Translations under genes and position numbers: made by a program
The notes under the pieces: model-generated
Told to the model about the DNA's origin: nothing
Database searches by the model: none
The model's input: the letters and a program-made list of their open reading frames with translations, nothing else
In this document: in pieces, positions 12,047 through 23,985 of the stretch
Layout of the letters: the number at the start of each line of letters is the position of its first letter
How positions within the stretch are numbered: the stretch's first letter is position 1
Source of the DNA: Euprymna scolopes
Taxonomy: Eukaryota; Mollusca; Cephalopoda; Sepiida; Sepiolidae
DNA: 64,000 nucleotides
NCBI GenBank assembly: GCA_024364805.1
Contig: CM044497.1
Span: 70,256,721 to 70,320,720 of the forward strand
Reading direction: 5' to 3'

Positions 12047-15000
12047 TTTTTGCGTTTTATTTTTTATTACCGTATCTTTCTGTTAAGCTACATTATTGTT
12101 TCAGCTACCCGGCCGTTTTTTTGTTTTTTTTTTTTGCCGTCTATAGCTTCCTCAGACTATTACAGAAATGTTCGTTATGACGGGATGAAAGAGTGAATGA
12201 TGTCAGGGGAGGGGTGCGAGAAGAGCGGGAAAAAAGAGGAAGGGAACAAGGGGGAAAGGTGGGAGGGAGTTCATGTTTTAGTTTTGGAGTTTAAGGACCT
12301 CATGTGGTTTTGGGGGAGGCTCTGGGAAGTTCATTTCTGGTGTGGCTGAGGGCATAGGGATACATGGAGGGGGAGGGGGATATGTGGGGTTGGAGGAGGG
12401 GGATTTACTTTAAATTCGAGTCTTAATGTTTAAGTTTTTGGCGTCTCGTTGGTGAGATGATTTCTTGATAAGTATGTCTTGACCTGTTGGGTGTTCGCTT
12501 AGGTTCGGAGGCGGGGGGGAGCTATGATTCGGTTTATTTATTTGGTTTTTATTTGTTGTTAAGTGCTTGGAGAGGGTTAGCTAGCGACTGTGCGCGCGAG
12601 CACATACATGCGCACGTACACGCATATATACTTAAAGAAACGTTCACATGTACACATCATCTCCGCTCTGGCGTGCAAATATATGCACATATGCGCGCAT
12701 GCATGCATAGACACCCGTGCCGAATAAATTAAACATTCTCAACTCTAAACGAGAGATAACTTGCGGTTGCATGCACAAAAGAAAATTCAAATATGGAAAT
12801 ACAAATAGCCCCTCCGAAAAAAAAAAAAAAAACACCGTCAGACAAGGACTTATATTAAGCACCTCTACGGTTAACCACGCAGAAACTTAACACCCTCCAT
12901 TGCGGATCCTTGCCCCTAGCAAACGGCTAACACCCCCAATTTCTCTTTTTCTTCCCCCCCCCACCGCTGTCCTCGCCACAAAGACTTTAATCTTTTAATA
13001 TAAACTATTAGCACACTCTGAATATATAACGCTTATATAACCTTAATACAGCAAAATCACATTAAATCATTCTCCCCCTTCCAAGATCGAACTAACGCTA
13101 CAACTATTTTTTATTGATAGTCCTTTAGACAGAAATCTCTAACCAAATTTCAATTTGCCAAGTCTAACATTTAACATCGCCTATTAAACTGCACCCCAAT
13201 AAGTAATTAGTGCTGGTTATACCAAGACTCTGTCCTCATCAATTTAAAGCCAAAGCTTAATGAAAAGCAACTTAGAAAACACTCTTCCCCGGGCCTCAAA
13301 CCTCAAAGCAAAAATAAGAACCCTATGATTTCTCCCCCGTCCTTTCCACTTGCAACACTCTCTACAAATAGAACTAATTTAAACCCCTCCATACTATATA
13401 ATTAACACATATAAACTTATGCAATTAAAATAAACATTACTAACTCATTCAATCTAGAAACATTTATGTTTAAATTTACTAAAAATTCTTTACGACAATG
13501 GCAACCGCCTTTCATTTCCTTTAAATTCTCCTCCCCCACCCCACGCACATCCCCATACTCCCATCCCCCATCTAAAATTCCTGACTGTCAGTTAAGGTCC
13601 GTCCCACGCGCATACTTGGCGTACATTTTCAACTTCCTTCCACCCAGCTATTTTGTCGTTACTACTAACTAGACTCTGACCTTCATTCGAGTTGAAAGGA
13701 TCTGAACACCCTTATAGCTGACCGCTTCGACCCAATTATTAAACCCGCCTGATTCTGTAAAACATGCACTCCCCATACGCAAAGGACGAATAAAGATTAC
13801 AATTTATCAACACTAACCAAGGAATACCCACGGAATCATATAACAAGGTATATACAAGACAAACGCGGAAACACCATACCCAATCTTGGAACCAACTAAA
13901 CAACAATCTTTTCATCATCTTTTTCAGGACAGAGGTAATGTCTCTTTCCTACATATCTCTTGATAAAACAAGCTCTCGTTGTGAATTAGCAAACCTTTCT
14001 CACTACGATTAATAACACAATTCACTGAAACGCCACACAGGAAAGAATTTTTTCTCGTTATAAATGAGCATAAATGTATTCTGATGCCTATATCTTGCGT
14101 GTTTATAAACAACCTATATCACTTGTCCTTGCATTCAGGAAATTCAGGATTATAATATTGATAATATTTTCATGTCCTAGAGATATGTATCCTCCGGGAT
14201 ATTGTCTACCGAGCTCTCTGCTCTGCTGACTAAGCTCATATATACATTATTCCTTTATGCCTCACTATTGTATGCATGTACCCTAATTATTCAACTCTGT
14301 CCCAATTTGACTAAATTTCAGTTTAGTTATTTATTTCTTCATTTTATTTTATTCTTCCTTCAATATCCATTACTTTTATTTTATTTGTTATTTTTAATTC
14401 TATTTTTATTGTTTATCCCTTAATTTTATTTACCTTTTCACTATTATTATTATTAAAAATATAATAATAATAATATATTCCCCCTATAATCCAACCACAC
14501 CAATCGTCCACATCCTAATTATTTTTGTCTTTTTATCCACCTCTATGAACTTTGCTACTCTATCTTTATACCTCTGCCTTATACGCTAACCCCTCCTTGT
14601 ACATCTAATAACAGAGCAACCCTAGGATTATTACTACATATTTATTATTATAGCCTTACAACTACCCACTCAGACCCACCCCATAACTTACTACTTTAAC
14701 TCACATCTGGCCCTTCCCTCACCACAATGAATTAAAACCCTGGTGCACGACGCCCCATGTAATCCACTCCACAGCCTTCATTAACCCCCATAACATCACG
14801 CTATACCATAGTCTTCTTATAAGTAATGTTGTGATATCCGTCACTTTTGTTCAATCCAGCTTTGAATACACCCTTTCGCCTTAAGTCATCATCATAACAT
14901 TTCTCCTGAAATTATACACCGTCTAAAAGTGATGTTATCATCTTGGATGAATCTGTTAATAAAATATCACTGCATAGAAAATATGCTTCTTACATACCGA

Positions 15001-15295
15001 TAAAATAGAATTACCACCCATCCACATTATACCTCCCCCTGAGCCTTAAAACATATACTACCTACATTTAAGACTATGATAGAGACCCTATACACCTTTT
15101 TGCATTACACTCAATATAATACGCTCCTCTTTTATCTTAGAATTCGATACAACTCCCCCAACATCATCTATAATTTTATTGAATTATTTCGTTCCTGATA
15201 AATCCCACGCTAGACATCGCATTCCCATTATGTTACCTAGCATCTTCTCTACTCTTCTGATGAGAACCATTAGGCTTCGAAATGCCTTGACATAA

Positions 15296-15298
<3 letters not shown>

Positions 15299-15358
<60 letters not shown>
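15299..15358. repeat. (AT)n microsatellite
   Basis: About 30 AT units, ending directly at the CTAG of a Helitron-like terminus. Confidence 0.98.
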
Positions 15359-15359
<1 letters not shown>

Positions 15360-15830
15360 TAGCAAAAGTACCCGTCGTTGACTGGTTTCAAAAACAGCCT
15401 ACAGAAAATGGACTCTGATTTCTAAAAGTATGATAGGTATGAAAGGAAGAGTTGTAAAGAGATAGCTTCGAATTTGAGGGTATCAAAACCAAAGCAAAAT
15501 ATGATGAAAGTAAAAATAAAATAGATAACCCCCATAATTTATTATACCATACCTGTTCACACTGAAACACTTACCATAATATTCTGTGGATCTATATTAA
15601 AAAACCTTGTTAAACTTTGTGACATATTTCCATTCTATGGAGGTCAGGTGCGAACGAACACCCCATAATTTTATTATACCATATTTCTTTAAGCTGAAAC
15701 ATAATTATCAAAGTATACTTACGCAGATAGATATGAAAAGTCTGTATTAAAGTTTGTGCCTATTTCGATTTACTTGGCTTTTTTTCACAGTATATCAACC
15801 CTTTCTTGGGTTATTTAATATCGAATTAAT
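15359..15830 (-). mobile_element. Possible Helitron-like element, minus orientation
   Basis: Read on the minus strand the segment ends CAACGACGGGTACTTTTGCTAG and is followed by T. That resembles the CCGGG...GTACCCCTCGCTAG ends at 46475 and 47006. It contains an internal tandem duplication of about 131 bp, as other family members do. The 5' TC end was not found, so the right limit is a guess. Confidence 0.35.
15531..15785. repeat. Diverged tandem duplication, period about 131 bp
   Basis: CCCATAATTTATTATACCAT at about 15530 and CCCATAATTTTATTATACC at about 15661 start two copies. Both continue through GCTGAAACA or CACTGAAACA, TATTAAA-AA-TTTGTG and CATATTTC-ATT or CCTATTTCGATT. Confidence 0.65.
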
Positions 15831-16037
15831 ATTCATCCGGAAATAACGTATAGATACTATTTTATCGAATAAAATATAATTCCAACTGTTATCATGGGAA
15901 ATTGAAAACAGACTTTGTTTTGCTTGTTTCTCGAATTTATAATTTTATCTGATTTCGATTCCGTTCAGGATTTTTTTGGTAAGTTTAATAATCTCGATGG
16001 TTAATATTACTTTCTTCTCGTATTTCAAACATTGCAA

Positions 16038-16249
16038 CACCGCTCTGGTGTAATTCAAAGGTCGAAAAACCGCTCTGGTTCTTTCAGTTCGTCTCAACAC
16101 CGCTCTGGTGTAATTCAGTTCGATGCAACACCGCTCTGGTGCTTTCAAAGCCTAACACCGCTCTGGTGCTTTTTAGTTCCAACACCGCTTTGGTGCTTTT
16201 AGTATCCTGCCAGTCTCTGGTGTTTTTTTTCTTTCCCAGCTTCTGCTGG
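16038..16249. repeat. Hairpin-bearing minisatellite, 8 units, 26-31 bp spacing
   Basis: Short inverted repeats begin at 16038, 16068, 16098, 16129, 16156, 16183, 16210 and 16236. Four are CACC-GCTCT-GGTG exactly, one has loop GCTTT, and one is AACC-GCTCT-GGTT, where both stem sides changed together. The seventh is CCAG-TCT-CTGG. The last is CCAGC-TTCT-GCTGG, a different but perfect stem. Spacing is 30, 30, 31, 27, 27, 27 and 26. Linkers are T-rich (CTTTTAG, TAATTCA). Nothing like cas genes or exact spacer logic is present, so this is a eukaryotic minisatellite, though the stem covariation is notable. Confidence 0.85.
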
Positions 16250-16494
16250 TTTCACTCTTTTTTAAATGGTGCGCTCAATGTTTTAGCCAATTGAATCCCG
16301 CGTGACACAGCAAGAAATAGTAGCACCAGATACACCGAGAGAGGGGGAGAAAATAAGCGGGAAAAGAGAGAAGAAAATGCACTAATTAGAGGGGGAAAGG
16401 AAGAGGATGGAGAGAGTAGAAAGACACTAATAGCGGGGAAAAAGAAGGGGAGGTAAATAGAGAAAAAGGAAAATGAAATGTCTACACTAGTGCA

Positions 16495-16960
16495 ATGATT
16501 GAACAAATTATTTTGTTTTTGTTTAGAAAAAAAATATGTCAGGTTTGAAATGTTCAAGGACTCTATCATTTTGCATGCGTATGTTCAAAAGAAGTTTTAC
16601 ATTAGTGATTTTTTTCTGTATTAATCCCGATTTGTGTACATACCACTTTTCATTAGGGTCCAATTCATAGAGCTTGCATATATTCTTGTTTAGGACTTGA
16701 GTTACTTTGTCGTGTCCCCATTTTTTATATTGGTGTTGAAGTAGAATAGGTCATTCTGATATAATATGCGCTAACGTTTCTTCCTTCTCATTCCACAGTG
16801 TGTATATCCATGGTTTTGTAGATTTTCAATGCATCTTTTGCCTGTTTTCATCGAATTTACAATATCGCTATATATTCCCGGCCAGTATACGAAACTCCGC
16901 TTAACTGCCTTCATTTTCAATATTCCCGAACATCTCGTGTAAGAATTTCTTAAAAAGTAT
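16495..16960 (-). mobile_element. R2-like LINE relic, C-terminal region
   Basis: The minus strand encodes NEKEETLAHIISE, HQYKKWGHDKVTQVLNKNICKLYEL, PNEKWYVHKSGLIQKK and a KPDIFFLNKNK motif in order. That is the CCHC-to-RPD stretch of restriction-like-endonuclease LINEs annotated as R2-like, the same family type as 9274-9845 but opposite in orientation. The first finger cysteines and several codons are lost and stops occur, so it is inactive. Weak similarity may extend to about 17100. Confidence 0.65.
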
Positions 16961-18694
16961 CTTTGTTAACACCACTTGATCTCCGTGCATCAATATGCCA
17001 TTACATAATTAAAATATACTGCTCGCTTTAATTTTCTTATACTCTTACTACTTTGGCTTAACATCATTTTCAGCAAACTCATAGTCTGGAGTTTTCATAC
17101 AGGATTTTTCTTTAACAACAGCCCGTTATGTTCCCTGGGGTGTTAGTGACAACAAGGCTTTTCAAATGTGCAATACTCTCAACCTCTTACGCTAACTTTT
17201 GCAAATGAATTTGCGTTATCACAGTAGTTCTTTTCATTAGTATCGCATTGTCAGTAACCATTTGTCTGCACTGTAATTTGGGTTGTAATAAGCCATCATA
17301 AAGTCCTAGTCCTCTTTGGCTTATCCAGTGAAGGTATAGTTAGTGGTTTCTCTACTCGGTTTCTCTAACATCTCTGGCTCTTCGCAACTATTTGGTGCGG
17401 TAACAGTTGATGCCGACATTTTTTTGGCGGGATAGGGGAGTGATTACAATTATACATTTTCGTTTTCCTGATTCCATGTTGTATTTTTTATTTAACTTCC
17501 GAGGAGGTATCTACCTGCGTGGCACAATGGCTAGCCCCTTTTTAAAGCAGCTGGGGGCTTCTACATTAATAACCCCTATATCTAGCTTCTAAACTTGTGC
17601 CTGACTTTGTGATGAAGTTAAAAACGTTTCATGCAGGTATTTTGTGGGTTTGGGAACGTTAGAGCGTGTCGGTTGGGCTTGAATGACAGGTGTTATGAAA
17701 CTTTTAGCAGTGTCAAAATCATTCAAGAAAGGCCAGACTTACGCACGGATATCTGAAGTTGAAAAACAAAGCATTGTATGAAACGCATATTTCTCTCTCT
17801 CGTTCTTTCTCTCTCTCTTTCTCTATTTCTTTCACTCCCCTTCTCTCTCTCTTTTAATGAAGATAGAGAGAATAAAATAAAATTTCATTGTTGTAAAACA
17901 GTTGAGGCTTTGCGCGCTATACGCGATGGATCGACTAAATGTGCTCCTGGTTGTTAAATCTTAAATAAACTCTATATATATATTTATAAAAATGCATTTG
18001 TCGCTATTTTTCTACAAATATTCGATTTCAGCATACCATTAATGCTGACGTTGGAAAGATGCCTGTAATGACCACACAAGATGCGACCGATGCCACACAG
18101 TTATAACTGATGACATATTGACCCGTTTTTGTTGATGTTTCCAACATGTGTCTATCGTTTAGATATCGTTGGATATCATTTATTCCCTGGGGAGCTGGTT
18201 GCGTTCACAAGATGTTCCTGCACCAAGTAACCTTCCTGGGGAGGCGATAGTGTCACATTATTGCCGTAAATCCAGGATTGTTTCTAGCATAGGAACAAGC
18301 ACGACCCTCTGGAAAAATCCACAGACACAAGAAAAGAAAAATCAACCACTAGACAAATACAAAATCCACGGACGCAAAACCAAAAAAAAAAAAGAAACAC
18401 AAGATTAATCAAAGTCCATGGAAGCACAACAACGAAGAACTCAACTCAAAAACAGCCACTTCAATCTAGCATCTACAAAGAAAAAACAAGACACAAGAAC
18501 ACTTAAGAAAAACTAAGGTAGGTGAATATTTACTCTGCTCTGTTTGTTACTCTGCAATTTTTTAGTTTTAATAATTTGTAAAAATTATTTTATGGATAGA
18601 GGTTTTTGTTTAAACGTCGGCTATTTAAAATATATATGTAGATAAACATGGCTCAAACTAACTTACAACAATTTAACAGAGTCGAATCTTTACT
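16961..18694. other. No gene seen
   Basis: Intron sequence of mixed composition with short frames only. A CT-rich simple repeat lies at 17790-17860. An A-rich stretch with repeated ACAAGAA/AAAAC words is at about 18300-18510. Confidence 0.5.
17790..17860. repeat. (CT)n-rich tract
   Basis: Imperfect CT dinucleotide run with TTTC interruptions. Confidence 0.9.
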
Positions 18695-19955
18695 GGATTA
18701 GTGAATCTCTTGACAAAGGCTTCCTTTCTAGGGCAATTGCTCTTGACATATCAAAGGCCTTCGACAAAGTATGGCATAAGGGTCTACTTCACAAGATTTC
18801 CAGCTATGGTATAACTGGAAATATTTTCTCAATCATTAAATCATTTCTCCCTGATAGGCTCATAAGAGTAGTGGTAGATGGACAAAAATCGGAGGCTTGC
18901 AATATAAATGCTGGAGTCCCTCAGGGGTCAATCCTGGGCCAAACTCTCTTCCTGATCTACATCAATGACCTCCCTAAACACATACTTAAATCATTCGTTG
19001 ACATATATGCTGATGACACGACCATCTACGGCAACACACCAAAGGCTGTAAATGACAAAGTTCTCTCTGATTCTCTCTCCTCTGATCTCGAGCGCGTGGT
19101 TCAGTGGGGGAATATGTGGCTGGTTACCTTTAATGCATCCAAAACCAAACTCCTATCCTTACATCACCAACGCTCTGATCCCAATCTGGCATCAGTCGTG
19201 ATGGATGGCTCTCGTCTGGGTGAGGCCCCGTGTTTTGACAAGCTTCTGGGTTTGACCTTTACTCCTGATCTGAAATGGAACACGTACATCAAGTCTGTTG
19301 CCTAGGTCGCTGGAAAGATGGTGGGATCCTTCTACCGCTCCCGAAGATATCTCACTACTGATGCAATTCTCTATCTATATAAAAGCCAAGTACGTCCAAG
19401 GATGGAATACTGTTGCCATATCTGGGCAGGAGCTGCTAAAAACAGCCTATCCTGCCTTGACAGAGTATAAAATAGACTTTGTGGCTTAGTGGGGGATGCC
19501 CTTTTCTCTACCCTGTAACTTCTCTCCCACAGAAGAGACGTTGCGAGCCTATCCTTGTTTTATCGTTATTTTCATGGCAGGTGCTCGTCTGAACTCCAAT
19601 ATCTGGTCCCCCCTCGCCAATCTTTCACGAACAACACCCGTCTAACTGAATCCACTGAGAAAAATTTCCCCCACTCTATATCTGTGCCTAAATCAAAACG
19701 CGGATTCCATGAACAAAGCTTCTTTCTTAGAACTGCACGCCTTTGGAACTCTGTTCCGTCTGCCTGCTTCCCACTGGACTACAACTTGGATGTCTTCAAG
19801 TCCAACGTTAACAAATTCCTAATGAACCGCCCCCTTAAGTAAACACTTCATCAAATCTCCACGCTAACGTAATGTACTTGCAATAACTCTTATCCCTGAG
19901 TTGCTTCCGGGCCTTGATAAGTGGTGATCACTGTGTAAAAAAAACAAAAAAAAAA
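18695..19955 (+). mobile_element. LINE family A, copy A2 (5'-truncated)
   Basis: Begins GGATTAGTGAATCTCTTGAC, matching the interior of copy A1, and continues through the fingers/palm with YADD, the thumb and the C-terminal FFLRTARLWNSV block. It ends with CTTGATAAGTGGTGATCACTG and an A run. Compared with A1 the frame is broken by at least one stop near 19300 and another near 19468. It sits directly upstream of LTR-element pol sequence, as if inserted into it or beside it. Confidence 0.9.
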
Positions 19956-22640
19956 CAGCTTCTACAAGAAAACACTGCGAGGAGAAATAAGAAAAGGATT
20001 CGAGGAAGAATTGTAGAGGTGGATAGAAGAGGGAATTCTGAAACCGTGGACAGGGGAAGAAAAAGGAGTGCTACCATTACTGGCGGTTGTTCAACCCACC
20101 AAGAACTAAATTAGACCGGTACTGGATTTCAGAGAATTAAACAGACGCGTAGCCTGCCACACTGAAAACTAACTCAGTGGTTGAGAGATAAAGAACTTTA
20201 ATGGAACATTCGAATATCTATGTATCTTATATAGACTTCAAGTGTTAGCGCCAGGTCATGGGCCCCTTGATTTCTGAGAACTTCGACTGAAGTAAAATAA
20301 AACAAGAAAGGGGATTGACGTATGCAAAGAGGTTATGAGGCAATGGAGGAGGATGGAGTGGGCCACTTAGATTGTCAACCTGAAGTCGGCTTATCTCCAG
20401 ATCCATGTAGATGAAAAACTTTGGCAACAACAATGGGTCCGGTACAAGGGGAAGACGTATTGCCTGATGAGGTTAGGCTTTGGGCTGAGCTCAGCCCCCA
20501 AAATTATGACTGTCGTGCTGAATAGGATGCTGAGTAAATACTGTGCAGTGGACAAGGCCACTAGTTCGTACATTGACGACATTCTCGTGGAGAAAGCAGA
20601 GGGAACAGCAGAGAAAGTGAGAGGACATGTTGAGAGGTATGGGTTGACTGCAAAACCGGCAGAGTACCTGGATGGAGGAGAGGCGTTGGGGTTGAAACTA
20701 TGCCGAGATGGCAATGGAAGCCTTGTCTTTAGACGAGGGAATTCAATAACCGGTAGGAACTGATCTGAAAAAACGAGAACTTTTCTCGGTCTGCGGGAGA
20801 CTGGTGGGACACCATCTAATCGCCAGCTGGTTCAGGATAGTGTGCAGCTTTATTAAACGACAAACGAGCACTGATGGCTGGGAGGGTCACGAACATGCTA
20901 CAAGAAATAATTGTGAGAGGTGATTTGGGGCGATGCCAGCAGCCTAGCATTGGGCATCATATTAAAGATGGCAGGTGTAACTGTGGAAGATGCGGTGTGG
21001 CTAAGAAAGAAAAACGACTATTCTCATATCAACGTAGTCGAACTGGACGTCGCTATCAAAGGAATAAATCTGGCCCTGAAGTGGGGGGTTGAAAATAATT
21101 GAAATCAAATCCAATTCTGCAATGGTAGTTTCATGGATCAGGTCGGCAGTGACTGGCGATAAGAGAGTTAGGACCAGAGGTGCTGCAGAAATGCTGATCA
21201 AGCGCAGGCTCGGAGCACTCGCAGATTTGATATCGGAATTCCAGTTGAAAATATCTGTAGTGCTGGTCTCATCGGAAAAGAACAAGGCGGATTCGATGAC
21301 ACGGGTAAAGAAAGCCTGGCTGCAAGAGGGAAAGGAGTTCTCCCCGGTATGCTGTGCAGGGGAGGAAGTTAAAGAATTACATGAAATGCACCACTTTGGT
21401 CGAGAAAGAACGTTATTCCTGGCAAGAGAGGTTTACCTGAAAACCACCGAGGAGGAGGTCAGGGACATAGTGGAGCACTGTCAGGATGTGCCAATTGATA
21501 GACCCCGGACCATACAGACACAAAGCAGAAGAGTTACACATTGAGGAGGACTGGAAGCGATTGCCCATTGATATGACTCATTATCACCATAAGCTGTATC
21601 TGTCGATGGTCGACTGTGGACCGAGGAAGTTTGCCATCTGGAGAGAGATCAGGACAGAAGCTGCATGGGCAATCAGAGGGGTCATCGAAGAAATATTTTT
21701 GGAGAGATGACCGGTTGAGGAACTGTTAATGGACAATGGCCCCGCTTTATGATCAGAAGCCTTTAAAGAGGTGGGTGACAAGTGGGGAGTAAGGCAATAT
21801 TTTAAGGAAGTGTATCGGCCAAGTGGCAATGGGATAGTGGAGAGGAATCATCGCACCATAAAGGCTGCTGCGGAAAAAAAGCAACATTTCACACATGCAG
21901 GCGGTGTTTTGGTACAACATCTCACTGAAAACCAGAAAAGATGAGACAACTGTGCCTCATAGAGCCATCTTCGCACATGTGGTGGCATCCGTGCAACAAA
22001 ACGGTAGGAATTGAGGGTGAAGAATTAAAGTGGGCGAGGAGGTGTGGGTGAAGCCCCCCAATGCAAAATGTACCACTCGCTGGGGGAGGGGGGTCGTAAC
22101 GGGAATGCAGTCGAAGAACCACATGATGGTGAATGGCGTTCCTTGGTATATCCTAGACCTGCTGGCCCTGTCAGTGGGGCATTAGAATACACCGACTGCC
22201 CCCCTGCAATGGGGGTCCTGGATATGACCTTAAACTATATCCAGTGGTGAGGCCCCAGCTTGTGGGCTTTGGGGAGTGTGGAGCCACCCTTTAATTACCA
22301 TTGCTCCCAGGTCCACTCTGACCCGAAGTGATGTAGTACCTGTTAGGGTTCCAACTATGGGTTAAATAGAAACCGACTTGAAAACAACAAATATATTCTA
22401 TTAAAAAAATTTTCTTCAAAATCTTTGGATTCGGCATTAAATAACCCAAAAAGGGTTGATATGCCGTAAAACAAAAACAACCAACCAACCAACCTAGACC
22501 TGCATCGTGTGACCCTGCTGGTGTGCAGTGATGGCAGTGAAGAGGAAGAAGTTGAGATTCACCAAGAAGCTAACGATGCAGCCCAACCCCAGAGGCCTCA
22601 AAGTGAGAGGAGGAGGCCAGCTTGGATGAAGGATTAGGAA
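19956..22640 (+). mobile_element. LTR-element fossil: reverse transcriptase, RNase H, integrase
   Basis: Domains in order: LPLLAVVQPTKN and RPVLDFRELN (RT fingers, about 20070-20140), RLGFGLSSAP and YIDDIL (RT palm, about 20470-20590), an RNase H part with HINVVELD and ALKWG, an HHxxxCxxC-like zinc site, an integrase core with the PSGNGIVERNHRT motif (about 21815-21860), a GPY/F-like module (VWVKPPNAKC), and a tail ending RRPAWMKD. This is Ty3/gypsy order. Several breaks are present, so it is an old non-functional copy. It is followed by a likely polypurine tract and LTR. Confidence 0.85.
22429..22467 (-). repeat. Short dispersed hairpin motif, shared with 15787-15827
   Basis: TTAAATAACCCAAAAAGGGTTGATAT here is, in reverse complement, close to the sequence at 15787-15827. 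Both have an AACCC/GGGTT inverted repeat with a 5-6 base loop. It probably marks a small dispersed repeat inserted in the pol 3' region; limits are not clear. Confidence 0.45.
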
Positions 22641-22671
22641 GTGCCTTATTGAGCTCGAAGATCGGGGGGAG

Positions 22672-23130
22672 TATATGCGAAGGGAAAAAAGGTATCGTTA
22701 AAGGCTAGGTTATAGTTAGAAACAAAAACAAAAAAAATAAGTAATATACGGCGTACCGGGCATATCTGCATCGCTCTTTGGGAAAGAAGTAGGTAAGGAT
22801 GGCTACCTCATTTATATATGCGAAATGCATATTGGGAAGGCAGTCATGATGGGAGAAGCTATTTTTTTCTTGTCTCTTCCTTTTTGTTTTGTTTTTTTGA
22901 TAGGAGGATATAAAAGCTGGGAAAAATTCCCAGCAAGACAGAAAAGAAAAGAGTCATGAAAATCTTCTATTGAAAAGTATGTCGTATTGCTGGCGTTCAG
23001 ATTGTGCGGTGTGACATTGGTGGTGAGAGGCCAGGTGTGGTCGATTAGAAAGAAGAGGGCAGAAACGAGCTGTTGTCGAGCAAGTGACTCACTCCTTCCT
23101 GAACCTCAGAACCGAATCCTGATCGTAACA
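22672..23130 (+). mobile_element. LTR of the 19956-22640 element (3' LTR)
   Basis: A purine run ATCGGGGGGAG at 22661-22671 directly precedes it, as a polypurine tract should. The segment contains a TATA-like GGATATAAAAGCTGGG (about 22906-22921) and ends GATCGTAACA at 23130. No second copy is in the window to fix the ends, so limits are approximate. Confidence 0.5.
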
Positions 23131-23531
23131 TTAGAGTTTCTTCAACCTTTTCCATGTTTCTATGTTGATGATTGACAAATCGTAACCGAATCTAGCTATG
23201 AATCCACTATTTTGTCGAAGATGTTAACAGTTAGATATTTCCGAACAGTTCTCCGATAAAATGTCAAATCTAGCTCGTGTGACTCTTATTTGTCATGTCC
23301 TTTCTGCAATGTGCTGACTTGTGGAATTTTCAGACACACTCATTGCATACTTTATTTTTGGAAAAATAGTCTATAGGCTAATATTATTCGTCACAACTGC
23401 ATGGACTTGAGAGCTATTTTGCTTTTGAGATTGGATGACTCTTTGATTGTGACGTCGGATATGACGTCACGAGAAGGAGTATGAATATAACTCACTGAGA
23501 GAAGTTTGGGACTCTTCAGCAAATAGAAGCT
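23131..23531 (+). other. Possible LTR/promoter sequence before a gag fossil
   Basis: No gene is seen. The right part has TGACGTCGGATATGACGTCA (two CRE-like TGACGTC motifs at about 23449-23469) and a TATA-like GAATATAACTC about 15 bases further on. It precedes the repeat leader and gag of the next fossil and may be its 5' LTR. Confidence 0.35.
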
Positions 23532-23985
23532 GAGTTACTAAACTACAGACAACGAATACAAACAGGAAAAAAAGGAAAAGTACTCGAAGTTAACAGTAAC
23601 GAGTTACTTAATTACAAACAACGAACAGAAAAAAGTACTCGAAGTCAACAGCAACCAGTTACTTAATTACAAACAACGAACGGGAAAAAAGTACTCGAAG
23701 TCAACAGCATTCAGTTACTTAATTACAAACAACGAATGGAAAATCATACTCGAAGTCAACAGCAACGAGTTACTTAATTACAAACAACGAACGGGAAAAA
23801 AGTATTTGAAGTCAACAGCAACTAGTTACTAAACTACAAACAACGAATACGAACAGAAAAAAAGGAAAAAGTACTCGAGGTCAACAGCAACGAGTTACTT
23901 AACTACAAACAACGAACGAGGAAAAATACTCGAAGGCAACATTAACGAATTATTAAAAAAAAATTGTTCAAAGTCAACTGAAAAT
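23532..23985 (+). repeat. Minisatellite, 7-8 units of about 55-68 bp, in a gag leader
   Basis: Units begin GAGTTACTTAATTACAAAC, CAGTTAC or TAGTTAC, continue with AACAACGAAC, an A-rich linker, AGTACTCGAAGTCAACAGCAA and then repeat. The first and sixth units are longer because they carry an extra AATACGAACAGAAAAAAAGG segment. The last unit decays near 23985. The array lies between a promoter-like region and the gag sequence. Confidence 0.9.

Larger units (their letters stand above)
10692..15298. other. Intron sequence: AT-rich, microsatellite-rich, no gene
   Basis: This is part of the 23.7-kb intron between the TM7 and linker exons. It contains several simple repeats listed separately, a G-rich stretch (about 12200-12420), a pyrimidine-rich stretch (about 12930-13680) and long A/T sequence. 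Apparent long frames here are translations of AT or TG runs. No LINE, LTR or transposase motif was recognised. Confidence 0.6.

Noticed and set aside
11944-12196. Reading frames through AT and TG runs (also near 10000, 41800, 43800, 47600, 63000)
   Set aside because: They encode only alternating Tyr/Ile or Val/Cys-type dipeptides from microsatellites.
16038-16249. CRISPR-like array
   Set aside because: The host is eukaryotic, repeats are only about 13 bp, linkers are similar rather than unique, and spacing drifts. It is a hairpin minisatellite.
18640-18694. Upstream continuation of the 19956 pol fossil on the left of LINE A2
   Set aside because: The short sequence (MAQTNLQQFNRVESLL in one frame) does not clearly match the expected pol region.
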